This document shows positions 35,641-45,430 of a DNA stretch of 64,000 nucleotides, one piece after another. Both the position numbers and the translations under genes were made by a program. Under the pieces are notes generated by a model. The model searched no databases, was not told where the DNA came from, and was given only the letters and a program-made list of their open reading frames with translations. This DNA comes from Spirodela intermedia. Taxonomy: Eukaryota > Streptophyta > Magnoliopsida > Alismatales > Araceae. Positions within the stretch are counted from its first letter, which is position 1, and each line of letters opens with the position of its first letter. Where the stretch lies: assembly GCA_902729315.2 (NCBI GenBank), contig LR746279.1, positions 3,752,001-3,816,000 of the forward strand, given 5' to 3'.

Positions 35641-37732
35641 TGTAGGCCTGTGCCGCCCTCACGATATTCTCTGTGACATGAGTGATCCATGCGTCGTCAC
35701 ACTTGTACCACTGGTCGCTGAGCCGCAGGTAGGTCACATAGTGGCCGGCGTTCAGCTTCCCACTGTGAGTGACCACCGCGAAGAGCTCAAAATCCGCCGC
35801 CGCTGCCTCCGTCCCTGCCGCCTCCAGTTCCTCCCCCTCAAAGGCAAAGATCCTGCTTCCGAAGCGGCCCCGCAGGATGGCCGACGACAGGTACGGCGCC
35901 ATGTTCAGCGACAGCGGGAATTGGAGGTACCGATCGACCTTCTTCGATGTCCTCTTCGTTGAGGAGTGCTCGAACCGCTTGATGTGAAAGCAGGTCACAA
36001 AGGGCAGCTTCCTGATGGACATCTGCTTCAGAGACTCCTGCCTCACCTGGCACCGCTGGCATAGGAACTTCTGCTCTGAGCCCAGCCGTTCTGGCCGCGT
36101 GAACCGATCAAGGCAGCCCGAGAGAGTGGAAATCCCCACAGCCCTGCCCGGCAATGCGCCACCGCCATTGGCGGCGCCGCCGCCGCTGCCCAGCACCTTG
36201 GCGGTGCCCGGGCCGGAGTCGAGATCCAGTGAGATGTCAACACAGGGGTCGTAGGTTGTGGAGGTGAACCCACAGACGGTGCAGATCACGTCAGACCTGA
36301 GGATCCCTGAGAAGACGCGGTGAGCAATGCAGCACTCCCCGGTTCCTGGAATTCACATGGCTGCAGGTTAAGGGAGGTGGGTTGACCATGAGAGGGAGTT
36401 TGAGAAGGTGGGAACATGAGAGTTGACACTCACCTTGGCTGGCCGCGGGCTTGCCTTGACCTTGGCTCAGCTTCTCGTGGAGCCCGTCTAGCATGGAGAT
36501 GAAGAACTCGTGGGCGTCCTGCTGCTCGTAACTCGCCAGGTTCGTCGCGTGCTGCCACCAGCTGCAAGAAGAGCCTGAAATCAGACTGAGAAAAGCTCGC
36601 GACGTTGAATGTGGGGGAGGAGAATCCCAGCAGGAGAACAGCCATCGCCCAGATTTCCAGTCCGGGGAGGCACTATTCCATAGAACGAGCTGGAGAATTC
36701 CTCCATCCCACATTGTCATGATCACTGCACTACGATTTCCTCGGGATGGGGGAGGAAATGGGGCATCTTGGTAGTGTTTTTCTCTGGTTCCATGGGTGAT
36801 TTCATCAGGATGAGGGGGAGAAGACGGTACCTGTGCAGGAAACGGACAGGGCTGTAAGGAACCCGATCGCCGGAGAAGACAGCGGAGTACATGGCGTCGA
36901 GATCACAGGCCAAGCACAGCCCCGCCGCCGCATTCCGGTGGTAAGCGCCGTTGACGAGCCCTCCTCCCATGGCCATGGCGTTCCCCCTCTTCTGCCTCCT
37001 CTGTTGGCAGAGGAACCGGTTGTGGCGATCGCTGAGGAAGTAGTTCCTCAGCGGCGGCGCATGGAGCAGCGCCTGCAGCACAGAGTTCATGAAGCAGGTG
37101 TTCCCCAGGTTGTTCAGCCCACGCAGCCCCCACGGCGGCGGTGGCGATGGAGACGACGCCAACGAGGCCACCGGGGGCGGCAGCGGGCTCGAACCGAGCC
37201 CTACCAGAGCCTTCTCCCTGGGATCTGGGGCCCAGGGACGGTAACCCACCACCTTCCTCCTCTTCTTCGGCGGCGCCGCCGCCGCCGCCGGCGATGGGGC
37301 GGCGGCTGAGGGAGAGAAGATGGAGAGGCGCTTCTGGGCGAGCACGACGGCGGCGTCGAAGTCGCTGTCGTACACCTGGTCGCGGCAGACGCAGCAGAAG
37401 AGCTCCGCGCGGTCCACGTCGACGGCGATCTCGTGGCCCTGGCGTCGCCCCTCCGCGTGGCCCGGCGCATGGGTCCGGCAGGACACGGCGGCGCAGGTGA
37501 GGCAAGCGTAGAGCCGCGGGGCGGCGGCGGCGCAGGACCCGCAGCGGGGGACCTCGTCGGGGTCGCGGCGGATCTCCGCGCGGCCCATGGGGCGGACCCG
37601 CAGGCACCTCTGCAGGGCCCGAAAGGGCTTCGCCAGCGGCGGCGGCGCCGCCCCTGCCGCCCGGAGAGAGCAGCGGTGGTAGTCCTGCAGATGTGGGCAC
37701 GGCGGCGGGAGGCGACCCTCGCGGGAGGCCAT
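35567..37732 (-). CDS. Ubiquitin-specific protease, UBP22-like (SAGA deubiquitinase type)
   Basis: Deubiquitinating enzyme. Plant UBP22 is the catalytic subunit of the SAGA-type module that removes ubiquitin from histone H2B. Coding exons (minus): 37732-36831, 36561-36434, 36345-35567; 1809 nt, 602 aa. The N-terminal zf-UBP-type finger has CGSC, CLTC, CRTH and CCVC Cys/His pairs (about residues 63-125). The catalytic Cys box is [20 protein letters not shown]. The middle contains QQDAHEFF, two CxxC pairs (CTVC and CQRC) and FHIKRFEH. The His box is [11 protein letters not shown] with WYKCDDAW. Exon 1 is extremely GC-rich, with Ala/Pro-rich inserts between the finger and catalytic domain. The C-terminal tail [13 protein letters not shown] merges into a minisatellite and is unlikely to be conserved. 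Confidence 0.92.
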
Positions 37733-39773
37733 GGCGATCGGGCAGCTCGGCGGCGGAGGAGGAGGAGGAGACGGCGGCGGCGGCGGCAGCGGAGGAGGAG
37801 GAGGAGGGGGGAGAGTGGACGGGCGGCGCCAGTGACATCGATCGGCGGGGGCCGGGAAGGTGGAGGATCGGAGGCAGAAGAGGGGGGGAGGGATGGGGAG
37901 GGAGAAAGGTGCTTTTTTTATCTGAAAACCAGGGATTAAAGAAATTCGCCGGCGGAGATTACACCTTGTGTTTGAAGAGGCCCATGAGCCGAAGACCTCT
38001 CGTCTTCAATTACTTTTTAATCTCCCTGCGACATCTCCCCCACTGCTGCTGCCGCTGCTGCTGCCTGCTGCAGGTCGCCTAGGGTTTTTCTCTCTCTCTC
38101 TCCCCCTCCCCTCTCCTCCTGTCGTCCTTTGATGGGCATTCGGATTCTCCGGCTCGCATCCCACCCGGCTTTTCTCCCCCATCGGATCGCAAAAATGGGG
38201 GCACCAGCTGAAGGACAGAGAGAGAGAGAGAGAGAGAGGATAAATCATAGAAGTACTATGTACTCATTTAATAAATGTAAAAACGCAGATTAGGAAGGAG
38301 TAGATGCAGGCATCTTACATCAAGTTCGAAGACCAATAGCTCCTTGAGCATCTCATGAGCATTGAGTTTGATGAATGCTTCTAGTTTAGTTGACTTCTCT
38401 TTGATGAACGTGTCAAGAAATAGTTTGATGAATGTACCACTCATTCATTTCGGACAATCTGATCGCTCTAAATGCCTCTAAAGAGCTACTTGTAATCGCC
38501 TAGAAACTGGTTTGTAGAGTATCATAGGACCATCTTTCCTCAGATCAGGTGGTGTAAGTAGAATCTATGAGCAGCTTCAATCCTTTCCCTAAAGTTTTAG
38601 TTGAAAAAAATAAAACAAGTGCCAAATTTACATGATATTTCTCCAAGGGCTATTATAGTATATCATTTTACCACAGAAAATGATAGCATCAAAATGGTAT
38701 ATTATTATAAAATTTTTAGGATAAGATTAGTATCACCACAGAAAATGAGCTTTTTACCATTATGTAAGCCTTGTTAGCATCAAAACAGGATCACCCATTG
38801 AATTGATCAATGGGTTGGAGCCTTTTCAGCTTCTTTCCCAAAATTATCGAGAAAATTTACGATCATATTAATGAATTAATGTAATGGGGTATGCTTTTAA
38901 TGTATTGTAGTGTGTTTCTGAAAGAATATATATTTTTTTGCTTTAAATCTTTTCATTGTGGTATGGTCGATCTTAATGAACAAATATATGATAGTTGTGA
39001 TTAAGAAAATGATGAGGAAAGCTGATTAAGAAAATGATAAGAAAAAATGGGTGAAACGTTGCCAACATCTTGCTCGTGTGGAGTCCTCGTCAGGCATCTC
39101 TGATGGCCATGAAGCTGATACGTTTGTTGACCTTTCCTCGCTGAACGCCTCTTGGCTGCTGCATCCGATCGTTGACCACTCAGATGGGTGCTACTATCGC
39201 CAAACAAAGTTCGCTACAAACGATAAGGACTCTAAGATCAGAAGTTTCCCCATGAGGAGAATATTGTCTCTAGGCCTTAAAAAGCATCTTGGATTGTGGC
39301 TCTCTTAGGCTTTCATGCATGAAGACTCGATAATAGATTCTAGGACTTGGGGGAAAAAAAAAAACATGACAAGTATTACAACACAGGTTCATTCTTAATT
39401 AAAATTCACCTTGTTTACGATCAACTTTGCAGATTATTGAGTGGGAAATGCTCGCATTTTCAACATCAATTGAGGGAACCACTTTCTTTGTTGGACTCGA
39501 AAAGTTGATACCTTTTGAATAAATAATTAAAAAATCATGTCGAATCGGTGTCATTGACTTTTTGCTGATGAGAATTGTCTTGGATACTCTAAGATTCACG
39601 ATGGTTTCTAGCCTTTTCCAAAGTAGATTGAGTTTACTCAAAGGTGGATTTCTGAGTGCAAACACATCCGTATGATCGCATAGGTTTTCTTTACTCAAAG
39701 GTTGGTTGCCAGGAGCAAACCCTTGGGTAGAAGTCAAATACATTTTCAGGTGGAATATGCGTACCTAAAAATG

Positions 39774-39826
<53 letters not shown>

Positions 39827-39975
39827 TGTTGTCATGGTGCACAATGCATGTATCCTCTCACAAAAACATATAATGGTAGGAGGGGATAATGCCCACATTG
39901 ATCTTATCCAATTTCGAAACAATTTAGATAATCCCATATTTTAACTTTAGTGATTGATGCCCAATGTCTCTCCTA
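37733..39975. other. UBP22-like promoter and AT-rich intergenic DNA
   Basis: About 2.2 kb without a recognisable gene. Near 38090 and 38215 there are CT/GA tracts in the putative leader. 38280-39000 is AT-rich. A minus-strand open frame at 39001-39207 has no family match that I can see. A (TG)n(AG)n microsatellite spans about 39776-39823. Confidence 0.5.
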
Positions 39976-40299
39976 CGAGGTGCCCATAGGGCACTTGTTC
40001 ACTGCAGAAATGATATCAAGATGTCACTAACCGGAGAAAAAAAATCAAAGAAAAGTGATGAAATCATGAGCTCCAATTGGTGAAGTTTCGTAGGCATTAG
40101 TGTTAATATTTATTCTATATTCAAGTAATTGTAGGCATAGTTTTGGTAATTAGGCATTTTTGTGGCTCAGGTAATTAAGCTTCAAAATATTTAGTTTGCA
40201 AACTCATGAAATTATTTCTGGGCAATGGCACCAAGAAACCTAGTGAAGAGTTTAATTTTTTGTGCTTGTCAACGCAAAAAGCTTATTGAAAACTGAATG

Positions 40300-40990
40300 T
40301 TTTTTTTAGACTAAATTACATAAAAATCGTGAACCAATTCGGTTTGTGCTGAACCAGACCAATTCGGTCCAGTGGTTCGTACTACTGCGAACCAGGGCTT
40401 TAAGCTCGATTGGTGGGTGAAAAAATGGGGTAAAACACGAACGGGTCGTGCGGGCGGAGGAAAGGAAGGCAGCAGGGGCAGCGGAACTGGCGGAAGGTTC
40501 GCAGGGATGATGGCAGCATGATGGACGGTGGCAGCGAACAGCGGCGGCGATGATGGCGATGGGCAAAGGATGGGTGGTGCATGGCAGTGACACCAGTTGG
40601 CAATGGGGATGAACGGTGGCGGCGACGACGTGCTGTGGATATGGATGGCGGCGAGTGGTAGATGGGGTAGGACGTTGGCAGCAGCGACGGGCAGTGGCGG
40701 CAAATGGCAGCGAGCGGTGGATGAAGGCGGAAATAATGGAGGGTGAAGGTGGATGGCTAGACGAAGGAAGACGGCAGCGGGCGGCGACGGTGATGTATGG
40801 TGGCAGTGGCGAAGGATAAGCGACCCTCACGGCCTCTGCTTGTGGAGCGAATGACCCTCACGGCCGCTCCTTGTGGAGCGATGACCCTCACAGCCTCTCC
40901 TTGGGGAGTGATAAGAGATAAGAGATAGATAGAGAGAGAGAGAAGAGAGCGAGAGCGGGAGAGAAAGAGAGAGAGTGAGAGTATTATATA
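40300..40990. other. GC-rich low-complexity insertion in the left arm
   Basis: A block rich in GGTGGCAGCGGCGG/GATGG-type motifs that interrupts the D-to-C flank homology. It contains no recognisable protein domain on either strand. It could be an unclassified mobile-element fragment or expanded simple sequence. Confidence 0.4.
40828..40914 (+). repeat. Three tandem copies of a roughly 30-bp unit
   Basis: The unit GACCCTCACGGCCNCTCCTT, then GTGGAGCGAT, occurs three times in succession (about 40831, 40853 and 40882) with few differences. Confidence 0.85.
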
Positions 40991-41192
40991 GATTGGAAAC
41001 TTAATAGAGATTAATAGAGATGACTTCCGCAAACTCAGAAAGATAACATCCCCGGCATTATTACGAATATCTCCTTTCCGTGATCAAAAGGATCATGGAA
41101 AGGAACAGTACAAAGACGACAGACATACGAAGAGAGTCTTAGCGATGGAATGAGTTTCTCCTTCATGCGTCATGTAAGCAGCCTCACCACCT

Positions 41193-41474
41193 TCAATGCT
41201 TCGCTTCTTCTTCTCCTGGGGGGGGGGGGGAGGGGCAGGGTCGTCACCACGGGAGCGGCTTTAATGCGAGCAGCCTCGCCTATAGGGGTTGGCTGGATTG
41301 GAAGTATCGGAGCATGGCTTCCCTATCCCCTTCCTCATGCACCCATTCCCCTTCCTCATGGCGGCCCAGCCGATGTAGGTTTCCTTTTGGACGACCTCGT
41401 CCGCCGCCGTGTGTGCCGGCGACGAGCAGGAACACCAGGAATGCGGCGGTTAGCCAAGAGCGGGCCGCCGCTAT
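41193..41474 (-). pseudogene. RALF-like peptide pseudogene (copy D)
   Basis: Aligned with intact copies A-C, this copy has three lesions. The start codon position reads ATA (41474-41472). A net two-base deletion after the signal-peptide codons LLVAG shifts the frame. A TAA lies inside the last conserved Cys motif: the codons for RRGCS are followed by CAT TAA where intact copies encode PLNRC. The mature-peptide region is otherwise recognisable (YIGWAAMRKG, NPYRRGC). A homologous TATA motif (TATAAATA, minus, 41573-41580) and the 3' flank are retained. A short G homopolymer near 41219-41231 lies in the C-terminal codons. It could still be transcribed, but it cannot encode the family peptide as read. 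Confidence 0.85.
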
Positions 41475-41839
41475 GGTTTATTCTCTTCTCTTTTCTCCTC
41501 CGATGGGATTGGTGCGACGTCGGACCCACAGGCTAGAGATCAAGATACGTAGAGAAGGGGAGGAGGGGCATTATTTATAGAGGAGAGCAAGGAAATATTG
41601 GGTGGCGAAATGGAGGTTTAGGGTGGGGGTGAGCGACCCAGGATATCTCTCTTCTTCTGACCGGCAGGCTCTCATGAAATAGCCACGGAGAATCCGGAGA
41701 TGGAGGGCCTTCTCACCGCCGCTCTCGGGCATCTGTCTCGTCGTGCCATGCACGTATGGATGTATCAAATCTTACTCTCTTGGGAATTTCTATGCCGTAA
41801 ATGACTCCTTTTCCCCTTTTGTGAACATTTTAAATCCCT

Positions 41840-41997
41840 TAAGAACTTGTCCAGCCTACCAATAAAACTGAAGATTTTGATTTTATTACCTCGTTTGCAA
41901 ATCCTGATTCTTTGGTGAAAAGAACTTCCGCCAATCTGTCAGTAAAATTTAATTTTTTGATTTTATGCCAACGATTTAAATCCTGATTGTTTGACCA
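41840..41997 (-). repeat. Two promoter repeats of about 80 bp upstream of pseudogene D
   Basis: On the minus strand the unit reads CAAA(C/G)AATCAGGATTT, a variable part, ATAAAATCAAAA, then a GG(A/C)(C/A)AAGTTCTT-like end. The same unit occurs three times upstream of gene C (49244-49480). Confidence 0.75.
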
Positions 41998-43170
41998 AAA
42001 GAACTTCACGCTTCACTCTTATTGTTAAATTTTAATGTGGGTGTTATAGTCTAAATCATTTTTCTTACGAATAATGTACCATGGAACAGGTGATGACACT
42101 AAATTCTAAATCTAGTCTGACTTTGGATGCCATGGAAGGACAAAAAATTGTTTAAATATTTAATTTTATTTCCATAGTTGATTTTTAAAAGATTGAACTT
42201 AACCGTTTTACAAGATATAACTGTATAGATACCATATCTACTTTATATTTTTTTAGTATGAACTTTAAAAAGAAATTTGCCAAAATTTTATTCTATTTTT
42301 CCTCCCTTTCATATACTATTTTCTGTTTTCATTATCGTATGAATGATATTTGAAAATTTAAGTGATTTCAATGCTACTATAGTTTGACTTTCAGAAAATA
42401 TGTTCAAATATGTTGATAATTTAAGTTTACCTAAGTTTCTTGGTAACTGCCGTGAGCTTCAGTGTGAGGCTTAACCCTGATAGTTTTGGAATTACTATTT
42501 TACCCACAAAGGAAAAGTTAAAAAGTTGAAATTTAGATATTTTCAAGCCATCTGAGGAACATCCTTCCTTAGGCAACAACAAAAAAAGAATTCTAAACTT
42601 GAAAGGATTAAAAATGAGAGATAATCAACACTTTGTGAACCAATGACATAAGCCTTATATACTTGCAAAGGATTACAAGATTCCAAAAAGCTTCTAAGGT
42701 TGAAGAGTTTCTCTATAATTCATATGATCCCTAAAATATGAAATCATTAAAATAAAAATTATTTACGTAAAAAATGAATGCTAGCCAACCCATCATCATC
42801 ATCATCATCAAAGCAACAAGACTTTTAAGTGCTTTAATTTTTGTTGACTTGATTTATCCAAGCCTGCCGCTAATTGATGCTTATAATGTTTAATTGATAT
42901 CTTGAAAGCCCAACTTAGTTGTATGACGATTGGTAAATATCCTGAAAAAATCAAAACTGCCTGTCTTAGAAAAACCCTGAAAAACACCAAAGTAAAGGCT
43001 TAACCAGTAATGTAGGTTTGAGATTTGAGAATAACCGTTGTAGCACTCGTTTCTTTTTGTCAGATGTGCATGATACAGTTTATTTGCATCGTTTATGGAT
43101 GGATAGAGATACGGTTAGAGACAGACAGATAGATATAATGATATATATATATATAGGAGATGAAGAGAGG

Positions 43171-43201
<31 letters not shown>

Positions 43202-43427
43202 ATATGTTGGCAGCTCGATAGACAAATAAAATGCTGCGAGGACACTGGTCTGCTCACTATATCCGCAAACTCAGAAAGATAACATCCCCGGAATTATTAT
43301 GAATATCCCCTTTCAGCGGTAAAGAGGATCAGGGAAAGGAACGACATAAAAAGGGCAGACATACGAAGAGACTCTTAGCGATGGAATGAGTTCCTCCTTC
43401 GTGCGTCACGAAAGCCGTCTCACACCT

Positions 43428-43691
43428 TCAATTCTTCGCTTCTTCCCCTTCCGAACCGGGGGGGTCACCACGGCAGCGGTTGAGAGGCGAGCAGCCCCGC
43501 CTGTAGTGGTTGGCTGGATTGGAAACACCGCGGCAGGGCCTCTTTCCCCCACCGCACCCGGCCCCCTTGCCTATGGCCCCATATCCAATGTAGCCTTCCT
43601 CTTGGACGACCTCGTCCTCCGCCGTGGCCATGCCGGCGACGAGCAGGAACACCAGAAATGCGGCCGTTAGCCAAGAGCGGGCCACCGCCAT
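43428..43691 (-). CDS. RALF-like secreted peptide precursor (copy A)
   Basis: An 87-aa single-exon precursor. Residues 1-24 are a signal peptide (MAVARSWLTAAFLVFLLVAG). The mature region has YIGYGAIGKG, matching the family YISY receptor-binding motif with a Gly substitution. The four conserved cysteines are in CGGGKRPC and RRGCSPLNRC, the standard RALF disulfide pattern. The tail is short and hydrophilic. There is no RRIL-type S1P cleavage site, as in short RALFs. RALFs are apoplastic ligands of CrRLK1L receptors and LLG proteins, controlling growth, pH and immunity. The protein is identical to copy B. The TATA box (minus, 43802-43809) is 111 bp upstream. Confidence 0.88.
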   Translation of the reverse strand: MAVARSWLTAAFLVFLLVAGMATAEDEVVQEEGYIGYGAIGKGAGCGGGKRPCRGVSNPANHYRRGCSPLNRCRGDPPGSEGEEAKN

Positions 43692-43801
43692 GCTTTCTTC
43701 TCTTCTCTTCTCCTCTCTTCTCTTTTCTCCTCCGATAGGATTGGTGCAACGTCGGGCGCACAGGCGAGATCGAGATGGGTCGAGAAGGGGAGGAGGGTAA
43801 T

Positions 43802-43809
43802 TACTTATA
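43802..43809 (-). promoter_or_regulatory. TATA box of RALF copy A
   Basis: TATAAGTA on the minus strand. The mirror image serves copy B at 43970-43977, so the two TATA boxes are only about 160 bp apart. Confidence 0.6.
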
Positions 43810-43858
43810 GAGGAGGGCGAGGAAACATTGTGTGGCGCAACGGAGGTTCAGGGGGAAT

Positions 43859-43920
43859 GAGCAACGCAGGACATCTCTCTTCCCCTCGTGGCGGGCTCTC
43901 CTAAGACAGCCCATCAATAA
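43859..43920. other. Unpaired 62-bp spacer at the palindrome centre
   Basis: It does not pair with itself. Its left-to-right sequence (CAGGACATCTCTCTTC, GGCGGGCTCTC) is homologous to the upstream promoter of pseudogene D in the same orientation, CAGGATATCTCTCTTCTTC at about 41640. It is therefore the native upstream DNA of copy A, and copy B joins it at 43921. Confidence 0.75.
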
Positions 43921-43969
43921 ATTCCCCCTGAACCTCCGTTGCGCCACACAATGTTTCCTCGCCCTCCTC

Positions 43970-43977
43970 TATAAGTA
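43970..43977 (+). promoter_or_regulatory. TATA box of RALF copy B
   Basis: TATAAGTA 111 bp upstream of the ATG, in the same context (CCTCCTCTATAAGTAAT) as copy C. Confidence 0.6.
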
Positions 43978-44087
43978 ATTACCCTCCTCCCCTTCTCGAC
44001 CCATCTCGATCTCGCCTGTGCGCCCGACGTTGCACCAATCCTATCGGAGGAGAAAAGAGAAGAGAGGAGAAGAGAAGAGAAGAAAGC

Positions 44088-44351
44088 ATGGCGGTGGCCC
44101 GCTCTTGGCTAACGGCCGCATTTCTGGTGTTCCTGCTCGTCGCCGGCATGGCCACGGCGGAGGACGAGGTCGTCCAAGAGGAAGGCTACATTGGATATGG
44201 GGCCATAGGCAAGGGGGCCGGGTGCGGTGGGGGAAAGAGGCCCTGCCGCGGTGTTTCCAATCCAGCCAACCACTACAGGCGGGGCTGCTCGCCTCTCAAC
44301 CGCTGCCGTGGTGACCCCCCCGGTTCGGAAGGGGAAGAAGCGAAGAATTGA
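44088..44351 (+). CDS. RALF-like secreted peptide precursor (copy B)
   Basis: An 87-aa precursor whose protein is identical to copy A, in head-to-head orientation with 396 bp between the two ATGs. Signal peptide, YIGYGAIGKG motif and four cysteines are as in copy A. Only about 50 bp of promoter upstream of its TATA box is homologous to the other RALF promoters before the palindrome junction, so its upstream control region is borrowed from copy A. If the palindrome is real, A and B should be co-regulated and their mRNAs indistinguishable. Confidence 0.87.
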   Translation: MAVARSWLTAAFLVFLLVAGMATAEDEVVQEEGYIGYGAIGKGAGCGGGKRPCRGVSNPANHYRRGCSPLNRCRGDPPGSEGEEAKN

Positions 44352-44577
44352 AGGTGTGAGACGGCTTTCGTGACGCACGAAGGAGGAACTCATTCCATCG
44401 CTAAGAGTCTCTTCGTATGTCTGCCCTTTTTATGTCGTTCCTTTCCCTGATCCTCTTTACCGCTGAAAGGGGATATTCATAATAATTCCGGGGATGTTAT
44501 CTTTCTGAGTTTGCGGATATAGTGAGCAGACCAGTGTCCTCGCAGCATTTTATTTGTCTATCGAGCTGCCAACATAT

Positions 44578-44608
<31 letters not shown>

Positions 44609-44987
44609 CCTCTCTTCATCTCCTATATATATATATATCATTATATCTATCTGTCTGTCTCTAACCGTATCTCTATCCATCCATAAACGATGCAAATAAA
44701 CTGTATCATGCACATATGACAAAAAGAAACGAGTGCTACAACGGTTATTCTCAAATCTCAAACCTACGTTACTGGTTAAGCCTTTACTTTGGTGTTTTTC
44801 AGGGTTTTTCTAAGACAGGCAGTTTTGATTTTTTCAGGATATTTACCAATCGTCATACAACTAAGCTGGGCTTTCAAGATATCAATTAAAGATTATAAGC
44901 ATCAATTAGCGGCAGGCTTGGATAAATCAAGTCAACAAAAATTAAAGCACTTAAAAGTCTTGTTGCTTTGATGATGATGATGATGAT

Positions 44988-45430
44988 ATCTTGGCAAGAG
45001 TTCATTGTTCACTTCGACCTTATAAGCTATTTTAAATCTTTTAATCTTGTTCAAATGTATAAGGTTTACGTCATTGGTTGATGTGGGGTTTATCATCTCT
45101 CATTCTTAATCCTTTCATGCTGAGAATTCTCATTTAGTTATTGCTTATGGCAGGCTTCTCACAATGGCTAGAAAATTAGCTACATTTCAAATTTTTTGAG
45201 TTTCCATTTGTTGGTAAGCATAATTATTGCAAAACTATGGTGTTAATATTTTGGAAAGTAGTTGTTGAACCCTTTAAGTGTACATACCATAAATGATTGT
45301 TGACCCTATCTCCATCAAAGGTTAATACTCCTAACTTTGCTTCCTTCTAGGTAAGAGTCAGCACCTATGTTTCTTGGCTTTTGTTTTTGATTGCATGGGT
45401 TGCATGTAATCTGTAGCAGTCATGTCCTCA
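44988..45430 (+). repeat. Diverged 3' flank of RALF B, duplicated after RALF C
   Basis: Matches 50700-51130 in direct orientation (shared CATTCTTAATCCTT, GCTGAGAATTC, GTAGTTGTTGA, CTTCTAGGT and ACCTATGTTT) and the left arm in inverted orientation (TCATTGGTTCA-like, TTAATCCTTTCA, GAATTCT). This establishes that B and C are an older direct duplication. Confidence 0.75.

Larger units (their letters stand above)
39976..42791 (-). repeat. Outer left arm of nested inverted duplication (RALF locus)
   Basis: On the minus strand this arm is collinear with right-hand DNA at diverged identity. 39980-40150 matches 52010-52200 (shared GGAGCTCATGATTTCA and CACTTTTCTTTGAT). The pseudogene D promoter, 41570-42000, matches 49240-49740. 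42240-42440 matches about 48790-49020 (AAGTAAACTTAAAT-like and GAAAACA blocks). 42450-42780 matches 44990-45250. The arm is interrupted by a GC-rich insertion at about 40300-40830. Homology was judged by eye; identity seems roughly 65-80%. Confidence 0.7.
42792..43858 (-). repeat. Left arm of near-perfect palindrome (contains RALF copy A)
   Basis: Pairs base-for-base with 43921-44987 under the rule x + y = 87779, with no indel found over 1067 bp. I noted three substitutions by eye, all in the outer half: one changes His/Asp and one Asp/Tyr in shadow frames, and one is in ACTTAG/CTAAGC. The arm contains the whole gene A, its TATA box and its 3' flank, and ends outward in a (CAT)n tract. Confidence 0.95.
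43921..44987 (+). repeat. Right arm of near-perfect palindrome (contains RALF copy B)
   Basis: Reverse complement of 42792-43858, with about three mismatches seen. At 44988 identity drops abruptly, at the end of the (ATG)n tract. Beyond that point the homology to the left side continues only at an older, diverged level. Confidence 0.95.

Noticed and set aside
36833-38082. Several long Arg/Ala/Pro-rich frames around UBP22 exon 1
   Set aside because: Very GC-rich DNA gives long open frames in all phases. Only the minus frame with zinc-finger and Cys-box motifs is supported.
40306-40830. Pro/Ala/His-rich minus-strand frames up to 174 aa
   Set aside because: Low-complexity translation of a GGC/GAT-rich insertion, with no domain and no start or splice context.
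43465-43761. 98-aa Arg/Gly-rich frames overlapping RALF A and B (mirror pair 44018-44314)
   Set aside because: Alternate frame of the RALF gene, and present in mirror image only because the whole arm is duplicated.
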